Shown here: positions 21,694 through 30,354 of the stretch, in pieces
How the letters are laid out: each line of letters opens with the position of its first letter
How positions within the stretch are numbered: position 1 is the first letter of the stretch
Assembly (NCBI GenBank): GCA_021204175.1
Contig: JAJPZT010000125.1
Span: forward strand, 1-37,164
Direction of reading: 5' to 3'
Source of the DNA: Clostridiales bacterium
GTDB taxonomy: Bacteria; Bacillota; Clostridia; Lachnospirales; CAG-274
Length of the DNA stretch: 37,164 nt
Made by a program: the position numbers and the translations under genes
The notes under the pieces: model-generated
Told to the model about the DNA's origin: nothing
What the model saw: the letters and a program-made list of their open reading frames with translations, nothing else
Database searches by the model: none

Positions 21694-23072
21694 TGGCAAA
21701 AGCTAAGGTTAAATTTGTCTGTTCGGCTTGCGGATATGAAACAGGCAAGTGGCTGGGCAAATGCCCCTCCTGCGGAGAGTTTGCCACATTTGTTGAAGAA
21801 GCCGTAGCCGATGACAAATCGAGATTTAAAAGCCCTGTTGCCGATGAAAGCAAGGGGGCAGCGAGACCTCTTATTTTAAGAGACATTAAAGACCTTGACG
21901 CAAACAGAATTAAAACAGGTATTGCGGAGCTTGACAGAGTTCTTTCGGGGGGACTTGTTTGCGGCTCGTTCACCCTTGTAGGCGGTGACCCGGGCATAGG
22001 CAAGTCCACCCTTTTGACACAGCTTTGCAAGCCTATAGGCTCAGAGGGCAGAAAAATTTTATATGTTTCGGGTGAGGAGTCCGCTTCTCAGGTTAAGCTT
22101 AGGGCAGACAGGCTTCAAATTGACACAGACAATCTTTATGTCTTAAGCGAAACAGGCTTAGGGCTTATTGAAGCGGCTGTTAAAGATATTATGCCGGAGC
22201 TTGTTATAATCGACTCCATTCAGACAATGTATACCGACGAGGTAACATCAGCCCCCGGTTCTGTGAGCCAGGTCAGGGAGTGCGGCTACAGGCTTCTGCG
22301 TCTTGCCAAGCAAAACGGCATAACCGTAATTATAGTGGGGCATGTTACAAAAGAGGGTCAGCTTGCAGGACCTCGTGTTTTGGAGCATATGGTAGACACT
22401 GTTTTATATTTCGAAGGGGATAAAAACTTTTCGGGCAGGGTTCTGCGCTGTGTGAAAAACCGTTTCGGCTCTACGAATGAAATAGGCATCTTCGAAATGA
22501 CGGGTTTGGGGCTTAAAGAGGTTTTAAACCCTTCGGAATATCTTTTAAGCGGCAGACCCTCAGGGGTTTCCGGCTCGGCGGTTACCTGCTGTATGGAAGG
22601 GACGAGACCTATGCTCTTAGAGGTTCAGGCTTTGGCTTCATACACAAGCTTCGGAATGCCCCGAAGAATGGCGGCAGGCACTGACTTCAACCGTGTAATT
22701 ATGCTTCTTGCGGTTCTTGAAAAAAGAGCGGGCATATCTATGGGCAATATGGATATTTATGTCAACATAACAGGGGGCATAAGGGTTTCAGAGCCTTCTC
22801 TTGACGCCGCTGTTTTGGCGGCTGTGGCTTCAAGCTGTAAAAACGCCGTTATAAACCCGGATATTGTCATAATAGGCGAGGTGGGGCTTACAGGTGAGCT
22901 GAGAGGGGTCAATATGTGTGAAAAGCGTATAAGCGAAAGTGCTAAAATGGGCTTTAAAACCATAGTTATACCCTCAGCAAACAGAAAAGAAGTTCCCAAA
23001 GGAATTAACGCAAGAGTTTTAGCCTGTGAAAACATAAACGGGCTTTTAAATATAATCCTAAATTACAAATAA
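21693..23072 (+). CDS. radA: DNA repair protein RadA
   Basis: RadA is a RecA-like branch migration ATPase acting in recombination. The 459 residues show the full domain order: a zinc finger (Cys10, Cys13, Cys24, Cys27), the RecA-like core with Walker A in VGGDPGIGKSTLL (96-108), the RadA-specific KNRFG motif (255-259), and a carboxy-terminal Lon-like domain (about 280-459, with GGIRVSEPSLDAAVLAA). Length is normal. It starts one base inside the stop of the upstream gene. A weak hairpin CGGGAAA/TTTCCCG follows before the SEC-C gene. Confidence 0.97.
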   Translation: MAKAKVKFVCSACGYETGKWLGKCPSCGEFATFVEEAVADDKSRFKSPVADESKGAARPLILRDIKDLDANRIKTGIAELDRVLSGGLVCGSFTLVGGDPGIGKSTLLTQLCKPIGSEGRKILYVSGEESASQVKLRADRLQIDTDNLYVLSETGLGLIEAAVKDIMPELVIIDSIQTMYTDEVTSAPGSVSQVRECGYRLLRLAKQNGITVIIVGHVTKEGQLAGPRVLEHMVDTVLYFEGDKNFSGRVLRCVKNRFGSTNEIGIFEMTGLGLKEVLNPSEYLLSGRPSGVSGSAVTCCMEGTRPMLLEVQALASYTSFGMPRRMAAGTDFNRVIMLLAVLEKRAGISMGNMDIYVNITGGIRVSEPSLDAAVLAAVASSCKNAVINPDIVIIGEVGLTGELRGVNMCEKRISESAKMGFKTIVIPSANRKEVPKGINARVLACENINGLLNIILNYK

Positions 23073-23128
23073 AATATAAAAAGCGGGAAAAATAAAGCTT
23101 TCCCGAAATTCAGAAGGAGTTTTTTAAA

Positions 23129-23629
23129 ATGGCTTTATATGAAACATGGTATCAAATCGCATATACACCCAAGGGAGGTATTAACCCCAAGGTTTGGAAT
23201 GAATATATGCCTTTGGAAACAAAGATTTATGAATATTTTCTTGACAACAAGGTAAACAGCCTTAAGGGCACTGTTAAGGAGCTGGCTGAAAAATTCAATA
23301 TGACACCTGTTTATTTTGCGGGCTTTATTGACGGAATTAACGAAGACCTTCACGAAAAGGTTGATATGAACGACCTTTTGGAAGACAGAGAGGTTGACAT
23401 AAGCTTTGACTTTGAAGCTCTTTATAAAAAAATGGTTGAATATAAGGCAGACCACCTTTACAGCCTTCCCCAGTGGGAGGATATTTTCAGCCGTGAACAG
23501 CTTGACATATTCTATAAGGAACAGAAGCACTCCAAAACCATTGTTAAGGAGAAGAAAATCGGCAGAAACGATCCCTGTCCCTGCGGAAGCGGAAAGAAAT
23601 ATAAGAAGTGCTGCGGAGCTAACGTATAA
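23129..23629 (+). CDS. SEC-C motif protein
   Basis: This 166-residue cytoplasmic protein ends with [19 protein letters not shown], the zinc-binding SEC-C motif known from the tail of SecA, where it binds SecB and ribosomes. Residues 1-130 are helical and acidic, with [29 protein letters not shown] resembling a winged-helix-like or regulatory domain. The ATG follows AGGAG. The gene lies between radA and ywlC on the same strand, only 2 bases before ywlC, so it is likely co-expressed with it. The role is unknown; a link to ribosome or nascent chain contact is inferred from the motif only. Confidence 0.88.
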   Translation: MALYETWYQIAYTPKGGINPKVWNEYMPLETKIYEYFLDNKVNSLKGTVKELAEKFNMTPVYFAGFIDGINEDLHEKVDMNDLLEDREVDISFDFEALYKKMVEYKADHLYSLPQWEDIFSREQLDIFYKEQKHSKTIVKEKKIGRNDPCPCGSGKKYKKCCGANV

Positions 23630-23631
23630 CC

Positions 23632-24699
23632 ATGAAAACCCGTTATTCATTTGTAGATGAAACAAGATTAAGAGAATTTGACGAGGTATTTTTAAGGGCG
23701 GGGGAAATTATAAGAAAGGGCGGTCTTGTGGCTTTTCCCACAGAGACTGTCTACGGCTTGGGGGCAAACGCCCTTGACAAAGCCGCCGTTAAAAAGATTT
23801 ATGTGGCAAAGGGCAGACCCTCGGACAATCCCCTGATTGTTCATATTTCGTCTTTACCTGAGCTTTACAGTGTGGCGGAGGAGGTAAGTCCGGAAGCGTA
23901 TAAGCTTATAGATGCCTTCCTTCCCGGACCTTTGACCCTTATTTTTAAGAAAAAGCCCGTTGTGCCCCGTGAGACATCGGGGGGACTTGACACTGTGGCG
24001 GTGCGTTTCCCTGAAAATGTTGTGGCAAGACGGTTTATAAGAGCCTGCGGAGTGCCTGTTGCTGCGCCAAGCGCAAACACCTCCGGCAGACCCAGCCCAA
24101 CCTCGGCCGGTCACGTTCTTAAGGACTTAAACGGAAAAATCGATATGATTATCGACGGAGGAAGCTCAAGACTGGGGCTTGAATCCACAATAGTTGACCT
24201 AAGCCGTGAAACCCCTACACTTTTGAGACCCGGCTCAATAACGGTGGATATGCTGAAAAATGTCATAGGTGAGCTTAAAATAGACGAAACAATTCTTAAA
24301 AAGCCTTCTCAGGATCTGTGTCCCCTTGCTCCGGGAATGAAATATAAACACTATTCACCTCTTTGCGACATAACAATCATTAAGGGAGACACCCACGCCG
24401 CAGAGAGCAAAATAAAGGAGCTTACGGCGGAAGCCTTAAATCAGGGCAAAAAATGCGGAATTATAGCCTCAGACAGCGATATGGGGCTTTTTGAGGGCTG
24501 CGGAGCGGCGGTTTTAGAGCTTGGCTCAAAGGGAAAGCCCGAAACAGCGGCAGCCGGTCTTTTTGCGGTTTTGAGACGCTGTGACGATTTGGGACTTGAC
24601 TGCGCCTTTATAAGAGCCTTTCCCGAAGAAGGGGTTGGGCTTGCGGTAATGAACAGGCTTAAAAAAGCGGCGGGCTATAAAATTATCGATGCGGAGTGA
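23632..24699 (+). CDS. ywlC: L-threonylcarbamoyladenylate synthase (Sua5/YwlC)
   Basis: It makes threonylcarbamoyl-AMP from threonine, bicarbonate and ATP, the first step of the t6A37 tRNA modification. The 355 residues have the YrdC/TsaC fold (residues about 15-205: GGLVAFPTETVYGLGANA, KGRPSDNPLIVHI, PSANTSGRPSPTSAGHV) plus the carboxy-terminal Sua5 domain (about 230-355), which distinguishes Sua5 from short TsaC. The ATG starts 2 bases after the stop of the SEC-C gene. Downstream ywlE, rpiB and upp are in the Bacillus-like order, which supports the assignment. Confidence 0.96.
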   Translation: MKTRYSFVDETRLREFDEVFLRAGEIIRKGGLVAFPTETVYGLGANALDKAAVKKIYVAKGRPSDNPLIVHISSLPELYSVAEEVSPEAYKLIDAFLPGPLTLIFKKKPVVPRETSGGLDTVAVRFPENVVARRFIRACGVPVAAPSANTSGRPSPTSAGHVLKDLNGKIDMIIDGGSSRLGLESTIVDLSRETPTLLRPGSITVDMLKNVIGELKIDETILKKPSQDLCPLAPGMKYKHYSPLCDITIIKGDTHAAESKIKELTAEALNQGKKCGIIASDSDMGLFEGCGAAVLELGSKGKPETAAAGLFAVLRRCDDLGLDCAFIRAFPEEGVGLAVMNRLKKAAGYKIIDAE

Positions 24700-24704
24700 T
24701 TTTT

Positions 24705-25127
24705 TTGAATATTATTTTTGTATGTACGGGAAATACCTGCAGAAGCCCTATGGCTGAAGCCTATGCTTCTTATATTATGCCTAAGCACAATTTTTCCTCA
24801 AGGGGTATAATGGCTTATGAGGGTATGCCTATGAGCGCAAACGCTGAGGCTGCCCTGACAACGCTTAATATTCCCCACAGGGAGCATTTTTCAAAAAACA
24901 TAACAAAAGAGGATATAGAAAAGGCGGACTTAATTCTCACAATGTCCTCATCTCACAAAAGAGCCTTGGAGGGCTTCTGTGAGGGAAAAATTTTCACTCT
25001 TAAGGAATACGCCTTGGGGGAAAGAGGCGACATTGCCGACCCCTTCGGAGGCGACGAACAGACTTATATAAACTGTCTTGAAGAAATTATCGGCTGCATA
25101 GACAGCCTTAAGGAGAGATTAAAATGA
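24705..25127 (+). CDS. ywlE: Low-molecular-weight protein arginine phosphatase (YwlE-like)
   Basis: The best start is the TTG at 24705, with GGAG at 24693-24696 eight bases upstream, giving 140 residues. An in-frame GTG at 24696 would overlap its own ribosome binding site. The P-loop reads VCTGNTCRSPMAE, and the acid is Asp in IADPFGG near residue 110. YwlE-type phosphoarginine phosphatases have Thr in the loop (CTGNTCRS) where tyrosine phosphatases have Ile, so arginine specificity is likely. It reverses McsB protein-arginine phosphorylation; no mcsB is in this window. The start lies 5 bases after the ywlC stop, and the end overlaps rpiB at ATGA. Confidence 0.92.
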   Translation: MNIIFVCTGNTCRSPMAEAYASYIMPKHNFSSRGIMAYEGMPMSANAEAALTTLNIPHREHFSKNITKEDIEKADLILTMSSSHKRALEGFCEGKIFTLKEYALGERGDIADPFGGDEQTYINCLEEIIGCIDSLKERLK

Positions 25128-25558
25128 TAGCTGTAGGCTGCGACCAAGGGGGATTTTTGCTTAAACAGGAAATAATTAAGCTTCTTGAAGAAAGAAAGCT
25201 TGAATACAAGGATTTGGGGACTTATGACGAAGGCTCGACGGATTACCCAATATATGCAAAAAAGGTCTGCGAAAGTATTCTTTCCGGTGAAGCGGACAAA
25301 GGAATACTTATTTGCGGAACAGGCATAGGCGTAAGTATGGCTGCCAACAGATATAAGGGTATTAGGTGCGCCCTTTGCGGAGACGTTTTTTCAGCCAAGG
25401 CTACACGCTCACACAATGACAGCAACGTTTTGGCTTTGGGGGGACGTGTTTTGGGAACGGGTCTTGCCCTTGAAATTACAAACGCATGGCTTGACACAGA
25501 GTTTTCAAATGAGGAAAGACATATAAGAAGAATTAATATGCTTTCGGAACTGGGATAA
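25124..25558 (+). CDS. rpiB: Ribose-5-phosphate isomerase B
   Basis: It interconverts ribose 5-phosphate and ribulose 5-phosphate. The 144 residues begin MIAVGCDQGGFLLKQ, with active-site loop LICGTGIGVSMAANR (62-76, catalytic Cys) and SHNDSNVLALGGR (95-107, His general acid). Length is normal for the LacAB/RpiB family. The ATGA overlap with ywlE indicates coupling. It lies before upp, matching the ribose phosphate and nucleotide salvage theme. Confidence 0.96.
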   Translation: MIAVGCDQGGFLLKQEIIKLLEERKLEYKDLGTYDEGSTDYPIYAKKVCESILSGEADKGILICGTGIGVSMAANRYKGIRCALCGDVFSAKATRSHNDSNVLALGGRVLGTGLALEITNAWLDTEFSNEERHIRRINMLSELG

Positions 25559-25584
25559 ATTTATAACGCAAGGAGGTTTATATT

Positions 25585-26211
25585 ATGGGCAAACTTATTA
25601 TAGTTGATCATCCGCTTATTCAAAGCAAAATAAGACGCTTAAGAGACAAGGAAACAAGCAACAAGGAGTTCAGAGAGCTTGTCAGCGAGCTTTCGTCTCT
25701 TATTGTGTATGAAGCCACAAGGGATCTTCCTCTTAAGGATATTGAGGTTGAAACACCTCACGAAAAGACAACGGGAAAGGTTCTTGACTGCAGGGTTGCC
25801 TTTGTCCCCATTTTGAGAACAGGCATAAATATGGCTGACGGTGCTTTGGGGCTTATTCCCACTGCAAAGGCAGGTCATATAGGCATATACCGCGACCCTG
25901 ATACTCTTATGCCTGTTGAATATTACTGCAAGCTGCCCAAGGTCAGCGAAAATCTGCACGTTTTCATTCTTGACCCCTGTATTGCCACAGGCGGAACGGA
26001 CACTCAGGCAATCAATTTCTTAAAGGAAAGGGATATTAAAAACATTACCCTTATAACCCTTATTGCAGCACCCGAAGCGGTTAAGAAAATTCAAAGCGAA
26101 CATACTGACGTAGATATTTACACTGCGGCTCTTGACAGATTTGTAAATGATGAGGGCTATGTTATCCCAGGTTTGGGCGACGTAGGCTACAGACTTTTCG
26201 GCACAAAATAA
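25585..26211 (+). CDS. upp: Uracil phosphoribosyltransferase
   Basis: It converts uracil and PRPP to UMP in pyrimidine salvage. The 208 residues are of normal length. Motifs are FVPILRTGINMADGAL (71-86), the PRPP-binding LDPCIATGGTDTQAINFLKE (129-148), and the uracil-binding tail VIPGLGDVGYRLFGTK. The ATG follows AAGGAGG. It is the last gene of the ywlC-ywlE-rpiB-upp group. Confidence 0.97.
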   Translation: MGKLIIVDHPLIQSKIRRLRDKETSNKEFRELVSELSSLIVYEATRDLPLKDIEVETPHEKTTGKVLDCRVAFVPILRTGINMADGALGLIPTAKAGHIGIYRDPDTLMPVEYYCKLPKVSENLHVFILDPCIATGGTDTQAINFLKERDIKNITLITLIAAPEAVKKIQSEHTDVDIYTAALDRFVNDEGYVIPGLGDVGYRLFGTK

Positions 26212-26552
26212 GGTTATTATATAGTAAAGCAAACTTTTCGGGCGTGTCCCTTTTATTGATACGCAAAAATAATGAGAGAGACTATTTCTTATTTAAGTTT
26301 GACGAAAGATTAATTAACTTCAGAATATTAAAGTTTACAAAAGACTGATTTTAATTTAAGCGTCGCAGACTTAAATCCGCAGGGCGAGCTTTGCCCGCCC
26401 GAGGACAGAAACTTTTCTGTGAAGTTGATGCGAAGCAGCAACTTTGCGGAAAACTTGATGGTTTCTACCTTGATTTATTTGAAAAAATGCTTGCATTTTT
26501 TCCTGCGTATTGATGAAATCAATACGCAAATACTTTAGAGAGGAGTCTTATA
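26212..26552. other. Intergenic region carrying a structured repeat element
   Basis: Between upp and the TagO-like gene there is no frame that I support. The region holds several hairpins, described in the next entry, and GAGAGGAG, the ribosome binding site of the next gene. Confidence 0.6.
26376..26528. repeat. Structured extragenic element related to the 19626 cloverleaf
   Basis: TCCGCA (26376) pairs with TGCGGA (26445) around GGGC/GCCC, ACAGAA/TTCTGT and AAGTTG/CAACTT hairpins. Further on AAAAAATGC/GCATTTTTT (26482-26501) and an 11-pair TGCGTATTGAT hairpin (26504-26528) follow. GATGCGAAGCAG (26427-26438) is identical to a 12-mer in the element at 19626-19782. Confidence 0.7.
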
Positions 26553-27581
26553 ATGGCTCATGACTGGCTTTTGTATATTGCGGCGTTTTCAATAGCCTTC
26601 GGTGTTTGTCTTTTGACTGCCCCTTTGGCTAAAAAAGTCGCCGTAAAGCTGGGCGCAATCGACTACCCCAAGTCAAGAGGGCTTAACAAAGAGCCTATGC
26701 CCCTTATGGGGGGTCTTGCTATGGTGTTCGGCTTTTTTGCGGCGCTTATTATAGTTTCGCCCTTTTTATATAATTTGCCCAAAAGACAGTTTTTGGGGTT
26801 CATAATCGGCGGCGTTATAATTGTTTTGACGGGTATGCTTGACGACACCTATGAATTAGGGCCAAAAGCTAAATTTTCAGCTCAGCTTGTGGCGGCAATA
26901 GTTGTTGTTATTTCAGGAACAAGGCTTGATTTCGTTATGTATCCCCTGTGGGAATATCTTAAGAATTTTTCCCCCATACTTACTGTTATTTGGATTGTGG
27001 GAATTATTAACGCCGTAAACCTTATTGACGGCGTAGACGGTCTTGCTGCAGGAGTAACGGCAATTGCTTCAACCTGTCTTATGATACTCTGCATAATTTC
27101 GGGAACGGAGCTTGCGGTGGTTTTGACTGCGGCTTTGGCTGGCAGCTGTCTGGGCTTTCTGCCCCGAAACTTCAGCCCGGCGGAAATTTATATGGGCGAC
27201 ACAGGTTCAACCTTTTTGGGCTATGTTTTGGGCGTTTCCTCATGTATAGGCGTTTTTAAGTCATACGCTATTTTGTCTATTGTTATAGCGGTTTTGGCTA
27301 TGGCTCTGCCTATTTTGGACACTGCCTTTGCAATTATAAGGCGTGCGGTTCACCACAAGCCCATAATGATGGCTGACAGAGGTCACCTTCACCACAGACT
27401 TATTGACAGCGGCTATACCCACAGACAGGCTGTAATTATTCTTTACGGCTTAAGCTTTGTCAGTGCCGTTGTGGCAATACTTATTGCAATTCAGGATTAC
27501 AGAGCGACTATCGTTGTTGCAATATCCTTTGTAATTCTTATTATAATGCTTTATACCTACAGAAAAAGATTGAGGAAGTAA
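26553..27581 (+). CDS. Undecaprenyl-phosphate sugar-1-phosphate transferase (TagO/WecA type)
   Basis: This 342-residue polytopic membrane enzyme transfers a sugar 1-phosphate (usually GlcNAc) from UDP-sugar to undecaprenyl phosphate, starting wall teichoic acid or surface polysaccharide synthesis. About 11 membrane segments are visible. Family motifs are MGGLAMVFGF, LDDTYELGPKAKF (96-108), VNLIDGVDGLAAGV (154-167), YMGDTGSTFLGY (216-227) and DRGHLHHRLIDSGYTHRQA (278-296), the histidine-rich cytoplasmic loop. The short length and HLHHR motif favour WecA/TagO over MraY. No other wall polysaccharide gene is next to it. Confidence 0.94.
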   Translation: MAHDWLLYIAAFSIAFGVCLLTAPLAKKVAVKLGAIDYPKSRGLNKEPMPLMGGLAMVFGFFAALIIVSPFLYNLPKRQFLGFIIGGVIIVLTGMLDDTYELGPKAKFSAQLVAAIVVVISGTRLDFVMYPLWEYLKNFSPILTVIWIVGIINAVNLIDGVDGLAAGVTAIASTCLMILCIISGTELAVVLTAALAGSCLGFLPRNFSPAEIYMGDTGSTFLGYVLGVSSCIGVFKSYAILSIVIAVLAMALPILDTAFAIIRRAVHHKPIMMADRGHLHHRLIDSGYTHRQAVIILYGLSFVSAVVAILIAIQDYRATIVVAISFVILIIMLYTYRKRLRK

Positions 27582-27588
27582 TGTTAAA

Positions 27589-28755
27589 ATGAAATTTTCT
27601 GATAAATTCGGAACATCTAAGCCCAGTATTTTTATGGAGCTTATAAACGAAAAAAATAAAATGTCACAGGGGGACTTAGAGATTTTCGATCTTTCAATAG
27701 GTACTCCCGACTTTAAGCCCGAGGGCTTTATAAGAGAAGCGGTTTCAGCCGCAGCCCTTGAGGGAAACAACTATAAATACGGAATTTCAGACAGCCCCGA
27801 GCTTGTGAAAGCTGTTATAAACTGGTATCAAAGACGCTACGGCGTAACTCTTACCGCCGAAAATATAACAAGCGTAAACGGCTCTCAGGAGGGCATAGCC
27901 CACATTTGCTTTCCCTTAATAAACAGCGGAGACGTGGTTCTTGTGCCAAATCCCGGCTATCAGATTTTTTCCTTCGGGCCTGAAATGGCAGGGGCGGAGG
28001 TAGTGAGAATGCCCCTTCTTAAGGAAAATGATTTTCTGATCGATTTTGACTCAATACCGGAGGAAACGGCGAAAAAAGCCGCTGTTATGGTTGTATCTTA
28101 CCCCTCAAACCCCACAACAGCCGTTGCCGGGCGTGACTTCTATGAAAGGCTTGTTGCCTTTGCAAAAAAATATGACATAATCGTTATTCATGACAACGCC
28201 TACTCGGAGCTTGTTTATGACACTGAGCCGGGTCACTCCTTTTTGGAAACACCGGGAGCAATGGACGTAGGCATTGAGTTTAACTCACTTTCAAAAAGCT
28301 ATAACCTGACGGGGCTGAGACTTTCGTTCGCTTTGGGAAATGCCGATATTATAAGCCGTTTTAAGGCTTTTCGCTCTCAAATAGACTACGGAATTTCTCC
28401 CCTTGTGCAGACTGCGGCAATTGTCGCCTTGAACGGACCTCAGGACAGCCTTGAAAGAATAAGGAATGAATATAAGGCAAGACGTGATTTCTTATATACC
28501 GAGTTTAACAGACTGGGCTGGAATGCGCCTAAGTCGGCGGCGACTATGTTTATGTGGCTGCCTAAGCCTTCAGGATATTCTACTTCTATGGAGTTTTGTC
28601 TTGATCTTCTCCGCAGAGCCGGGGTTGTTATGGTGCCGGGGAATACCTTCGGCAGTTTGGGGGAAGGCTTCTTAAGAGCCGCCCTTGTAAGACCTGTTGA
28701 GGATCTTAAGAGAATGATAGCTCAGCTTGAATACAGCGGTATTGATTTTGATTGA
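27589..28755 (+). CDS. Class I/II PLP-dependent aminotransferase
   Basis: This 388-residue fold-type I aminotransferase begins FDLSIGTPDFKPEGFIREA and contains YPSNPTTAVAG (157-167), DNAYSELVY (202-210) and SLSKSYNLTGLRLSFALGN (224-242), where the Lys forms the PLP Schiff base. It resembles the LL-diaminopimelate/aspartate aminotransferase group rather than PatB-type lyases, but the substrate cannot be told from sequence. It starts 8 bases after the TagO-like stop, so it is probably in the same transcript. Two other aminotransferases lie at 32.3-34.8 kb. Confidence 0.9.
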   Translation: MKFSDKFGTSKPSIFMELINEKNKMSQGDLEIFDLSIGTPDFKPEGFIREAVSAAALEGNNYKYGISDSPELVKAVINWYQRRYGVTLTAENITSVNGSQEGIAHICFPLINSGDVVLVPNPGYQIFSFGPEMAGAEVVRMPLLKENDFLIDFDSIPEETAKKAAVMVVSYPSNPTTAVAGRDFYERLVAFAKKYDIIVIHDNAYSELVYDTEPGHSFLETPGAMDVGIEFNSLSKSYNLTGLRLSFALGNADIISRFKAFRSQIDYGISPLVQTAAIVALNGPQDSLERIRNEYKARRDFLYTEFNRLGWNAPKSAATMFMWLPKPSGYSTSMEFCLDLLRRAGVVMVPGNTFGSLGEGFLRAALVRPVEDLKRMIAQLEYSGIDFD

Positions 28756-28782
28756 TTTCAATAAATAAGATTGGGTGATTTT

Positions 28783-29211
28783 ATGAATATTATCTACTGG
28801 CTGATAATTTTTATTGTTTTGCTTATAATTGAAATTGCCACAGTATCCCTTGTTTCCATATGGTTTTGTTTGGGCTGTCTGGGGGCTATGGCGGCGGGTT
28901 TCTTCGGCTGCGGCACTGTAGTTCAAATCGGTGTTTTCGCTGTTGTTTCAGGGGTGTCTCTTTTTGCGGCAGTCCCATTAAAGAAAAAGGTTAAGGCAAG
29001 CGTTAAGCCCACAAACGTAAATTCTCTTGTAGGTCGTGAAACCTGTGTTTTAGAGGATATTGACAACCTTAAGGAACAGGGCAATATAAAGCTTAACGAC
29101 GTAATTTGGACGGCAAGAAGCTTAAACGGAGAATCTATCCCCAAAGGAACAAAGGTTGTTATTAATGAAATCAAAGGTGTCAAAGCCTTTGTTTCTGAAA
29201 TAAAAGAGTAA
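28783..29211 (+). CDS. NfeD-like membrane protein
   Basis: The ATG at 28783 is chosen, with GGGTGA 4 bases upstream, over an in-frame TTG at 28771. The 142 residues have two or three membrane helices (residues 3-65) and a carboxy-terminal OB-fold (about 80-142: VNSLVGRETCVLEDIDN...VIWTARSLNGESIPKGTKVVINEIKGVKAFV), the classical short NfeD plan. NfeD proteins pair with SPFH proteins in adjacent genes, as here, and are thought to help assemble or regulate membrane microdomains. The SPFH gene follows 30 bases later. Confidence 0.92.
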   Translation: MNIIYWLIIFIVLLIIEIATVSLVSIWFCLGCLGAMAAGFFGCGTVVQIGVFAVVSGVSLFAAVPLKKKVKASVKPTNVNSLVGRETCVLEDIDNLKEQGNIKLNDVIWTARSLNGESIPKGTKVVINEIKGVKAFVSEIKE

Positions 29212-29241
29212 ACCAATACTGATTATAAGGAGGGAGTTTTT

Positions 29242-30120
29242 ATGATTTTACTTGTAATTTTAATTATTTTGATTGTTTTAGTGGCGTCTAACATCAAAAT
29301 TGTACCCCAGGCTCACGCCTACGTAGTTGAACGTTTGGGGGCTTTTCATCAGGTTTGGGACGTAGGTCTTCATATAGCCATTCCGGTAGTGGACAAAATC
29401 GCAAAAAAAATTGTTATGAAGGAGCTTGTGGCGGATTTTCCTCCCCAGCCCGTTATAACAAAGGATAACGTAACAATGCAGATTGACACCGTAATCTATT
29501 TACAGGTTACAGACCCCAAGCTTTACACTTACGGCGTTGACAACCCTATGAGGGCTATTGAAAATCTCACAGCCACTACCTTAAGAAACATTATAGGCGA
29601 GCTGGAGCTTGACCAGACACTTACCTCAAGAGACATTATAAACTCAAAAATGAGACTTATTCTCGATGAGGCAACAGACCCCTGGGGAATTAAAATAAAC
29701 AGAGTTGAGCTTAAAAACATTATGCCCCCGGCTGAAATTCAGGATTCTATGGAGAAGCAGATGAAAGCCGAGCGTGAACGCCGTGAAAAGATTTTGCAGG
29801 CAGAGGGCGAAAAGAGAAGCGCAATTTTGGTTGCCGAGGGTAAAAAAGAATCCGCCATTTTGGCTGCGGAAGCTGATAAGGAAGCCAAGATTAAAATTGC
29901 GGAAGGTGAAGCGGAAGCAATCAGAATTGTACAGGCGGCTAAAGCCGAGGGTATAAAAATGCTGAATGAGTCTAACCCTATTGACAGCGTTCTTTCACTT
30001 AAGAGCTTCGAAACCTTCGAAAAGGTTGCGGACGGAAAAGCCACAAAAATCATTATTCCCTCGGATATTCAAAACCTTGCCGGTACAATTGCGGCACTTA
30101 AGGAGACTGTTTCTAAGTAA
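29242..30120 (+). CDS. SPFH/stomatin-like membrane protein (QmcA type)
   Basis: These 292 residues have an amino-terminal membrane helix (1-20), the SPFH domain (about 22-190: VPQAHAYVVERLGAFHQVWDVGLHIAIP, FPPQPVITKDNVTMQIDTVIYLQV, LRNIIGELELDQTLTSRD), a long Ala/Glu/Lys coiled coil (150-240) and a carboxy tail. It forms large membrane rings in this family. It lies directly after NfeD, which is the standard partner, and AAGGAGGG supports its start. Its role is membrane organisation or protease control, known only in general terms. Confidence 0.94.
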   Translation: MILLVILIILIVLVASNIKIVPQAHAYVVERLGAFHQVWDVGLHIAIPVVDKIAKKIVMKELVADFPPQPVITKDNVTMQIDTVIYLQVTDPKLYTYGVDNPMRAIENLTATTLRNIIGELELDQTLTSRDIINSKMRLILDEATDPWGIKINRVELKNIMPPAEIQDSMEKQMKAERERREKILQAEGEKRSAILVAEGKKESAILAAEADKEAKIKIAEGEAEAIRIVQAAKAEGIKMLNESNPIDSVLSLKSFETFEKVADGKATKIIIPSDIQNLAGTIAALKETVSK

Positions 30121-30150
30121 AGGTTGCCAATAACTTATGGGTATCGACAG

Positions 30151-30196
30151 CCTCCCCTTGAGGGGAGGTGACGCACGAAGTGCGACGGAGAGGTGG
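30151..30196. repeat. Short palindromic intergenic repeat
   Basis: CCTCCCCT/AGGGGAGG with a two-base loop is followed by GCAC/GTGC around GAA and a GACGGAGAGG tail. From memory closely similar units are scattered between genes in many gut Firmicutes. It stands between the SPFH gene and lexA. Confidence 0.65.
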
Positions 30197-30354
30197 AGCA
30201 GCAATCTTTTGACTCCGACTGCAATGTAAGATAACTATTAGTCAGCAGTAAAACCTTTTTCTCTTTTGGACTTTACTTTTTATCGTTTTCGTTGTATTAT
30301 AATATTATAGTTTTTGTACGTGGGTATTATGAGGTTCAGGAGGAAAGGATTTTT

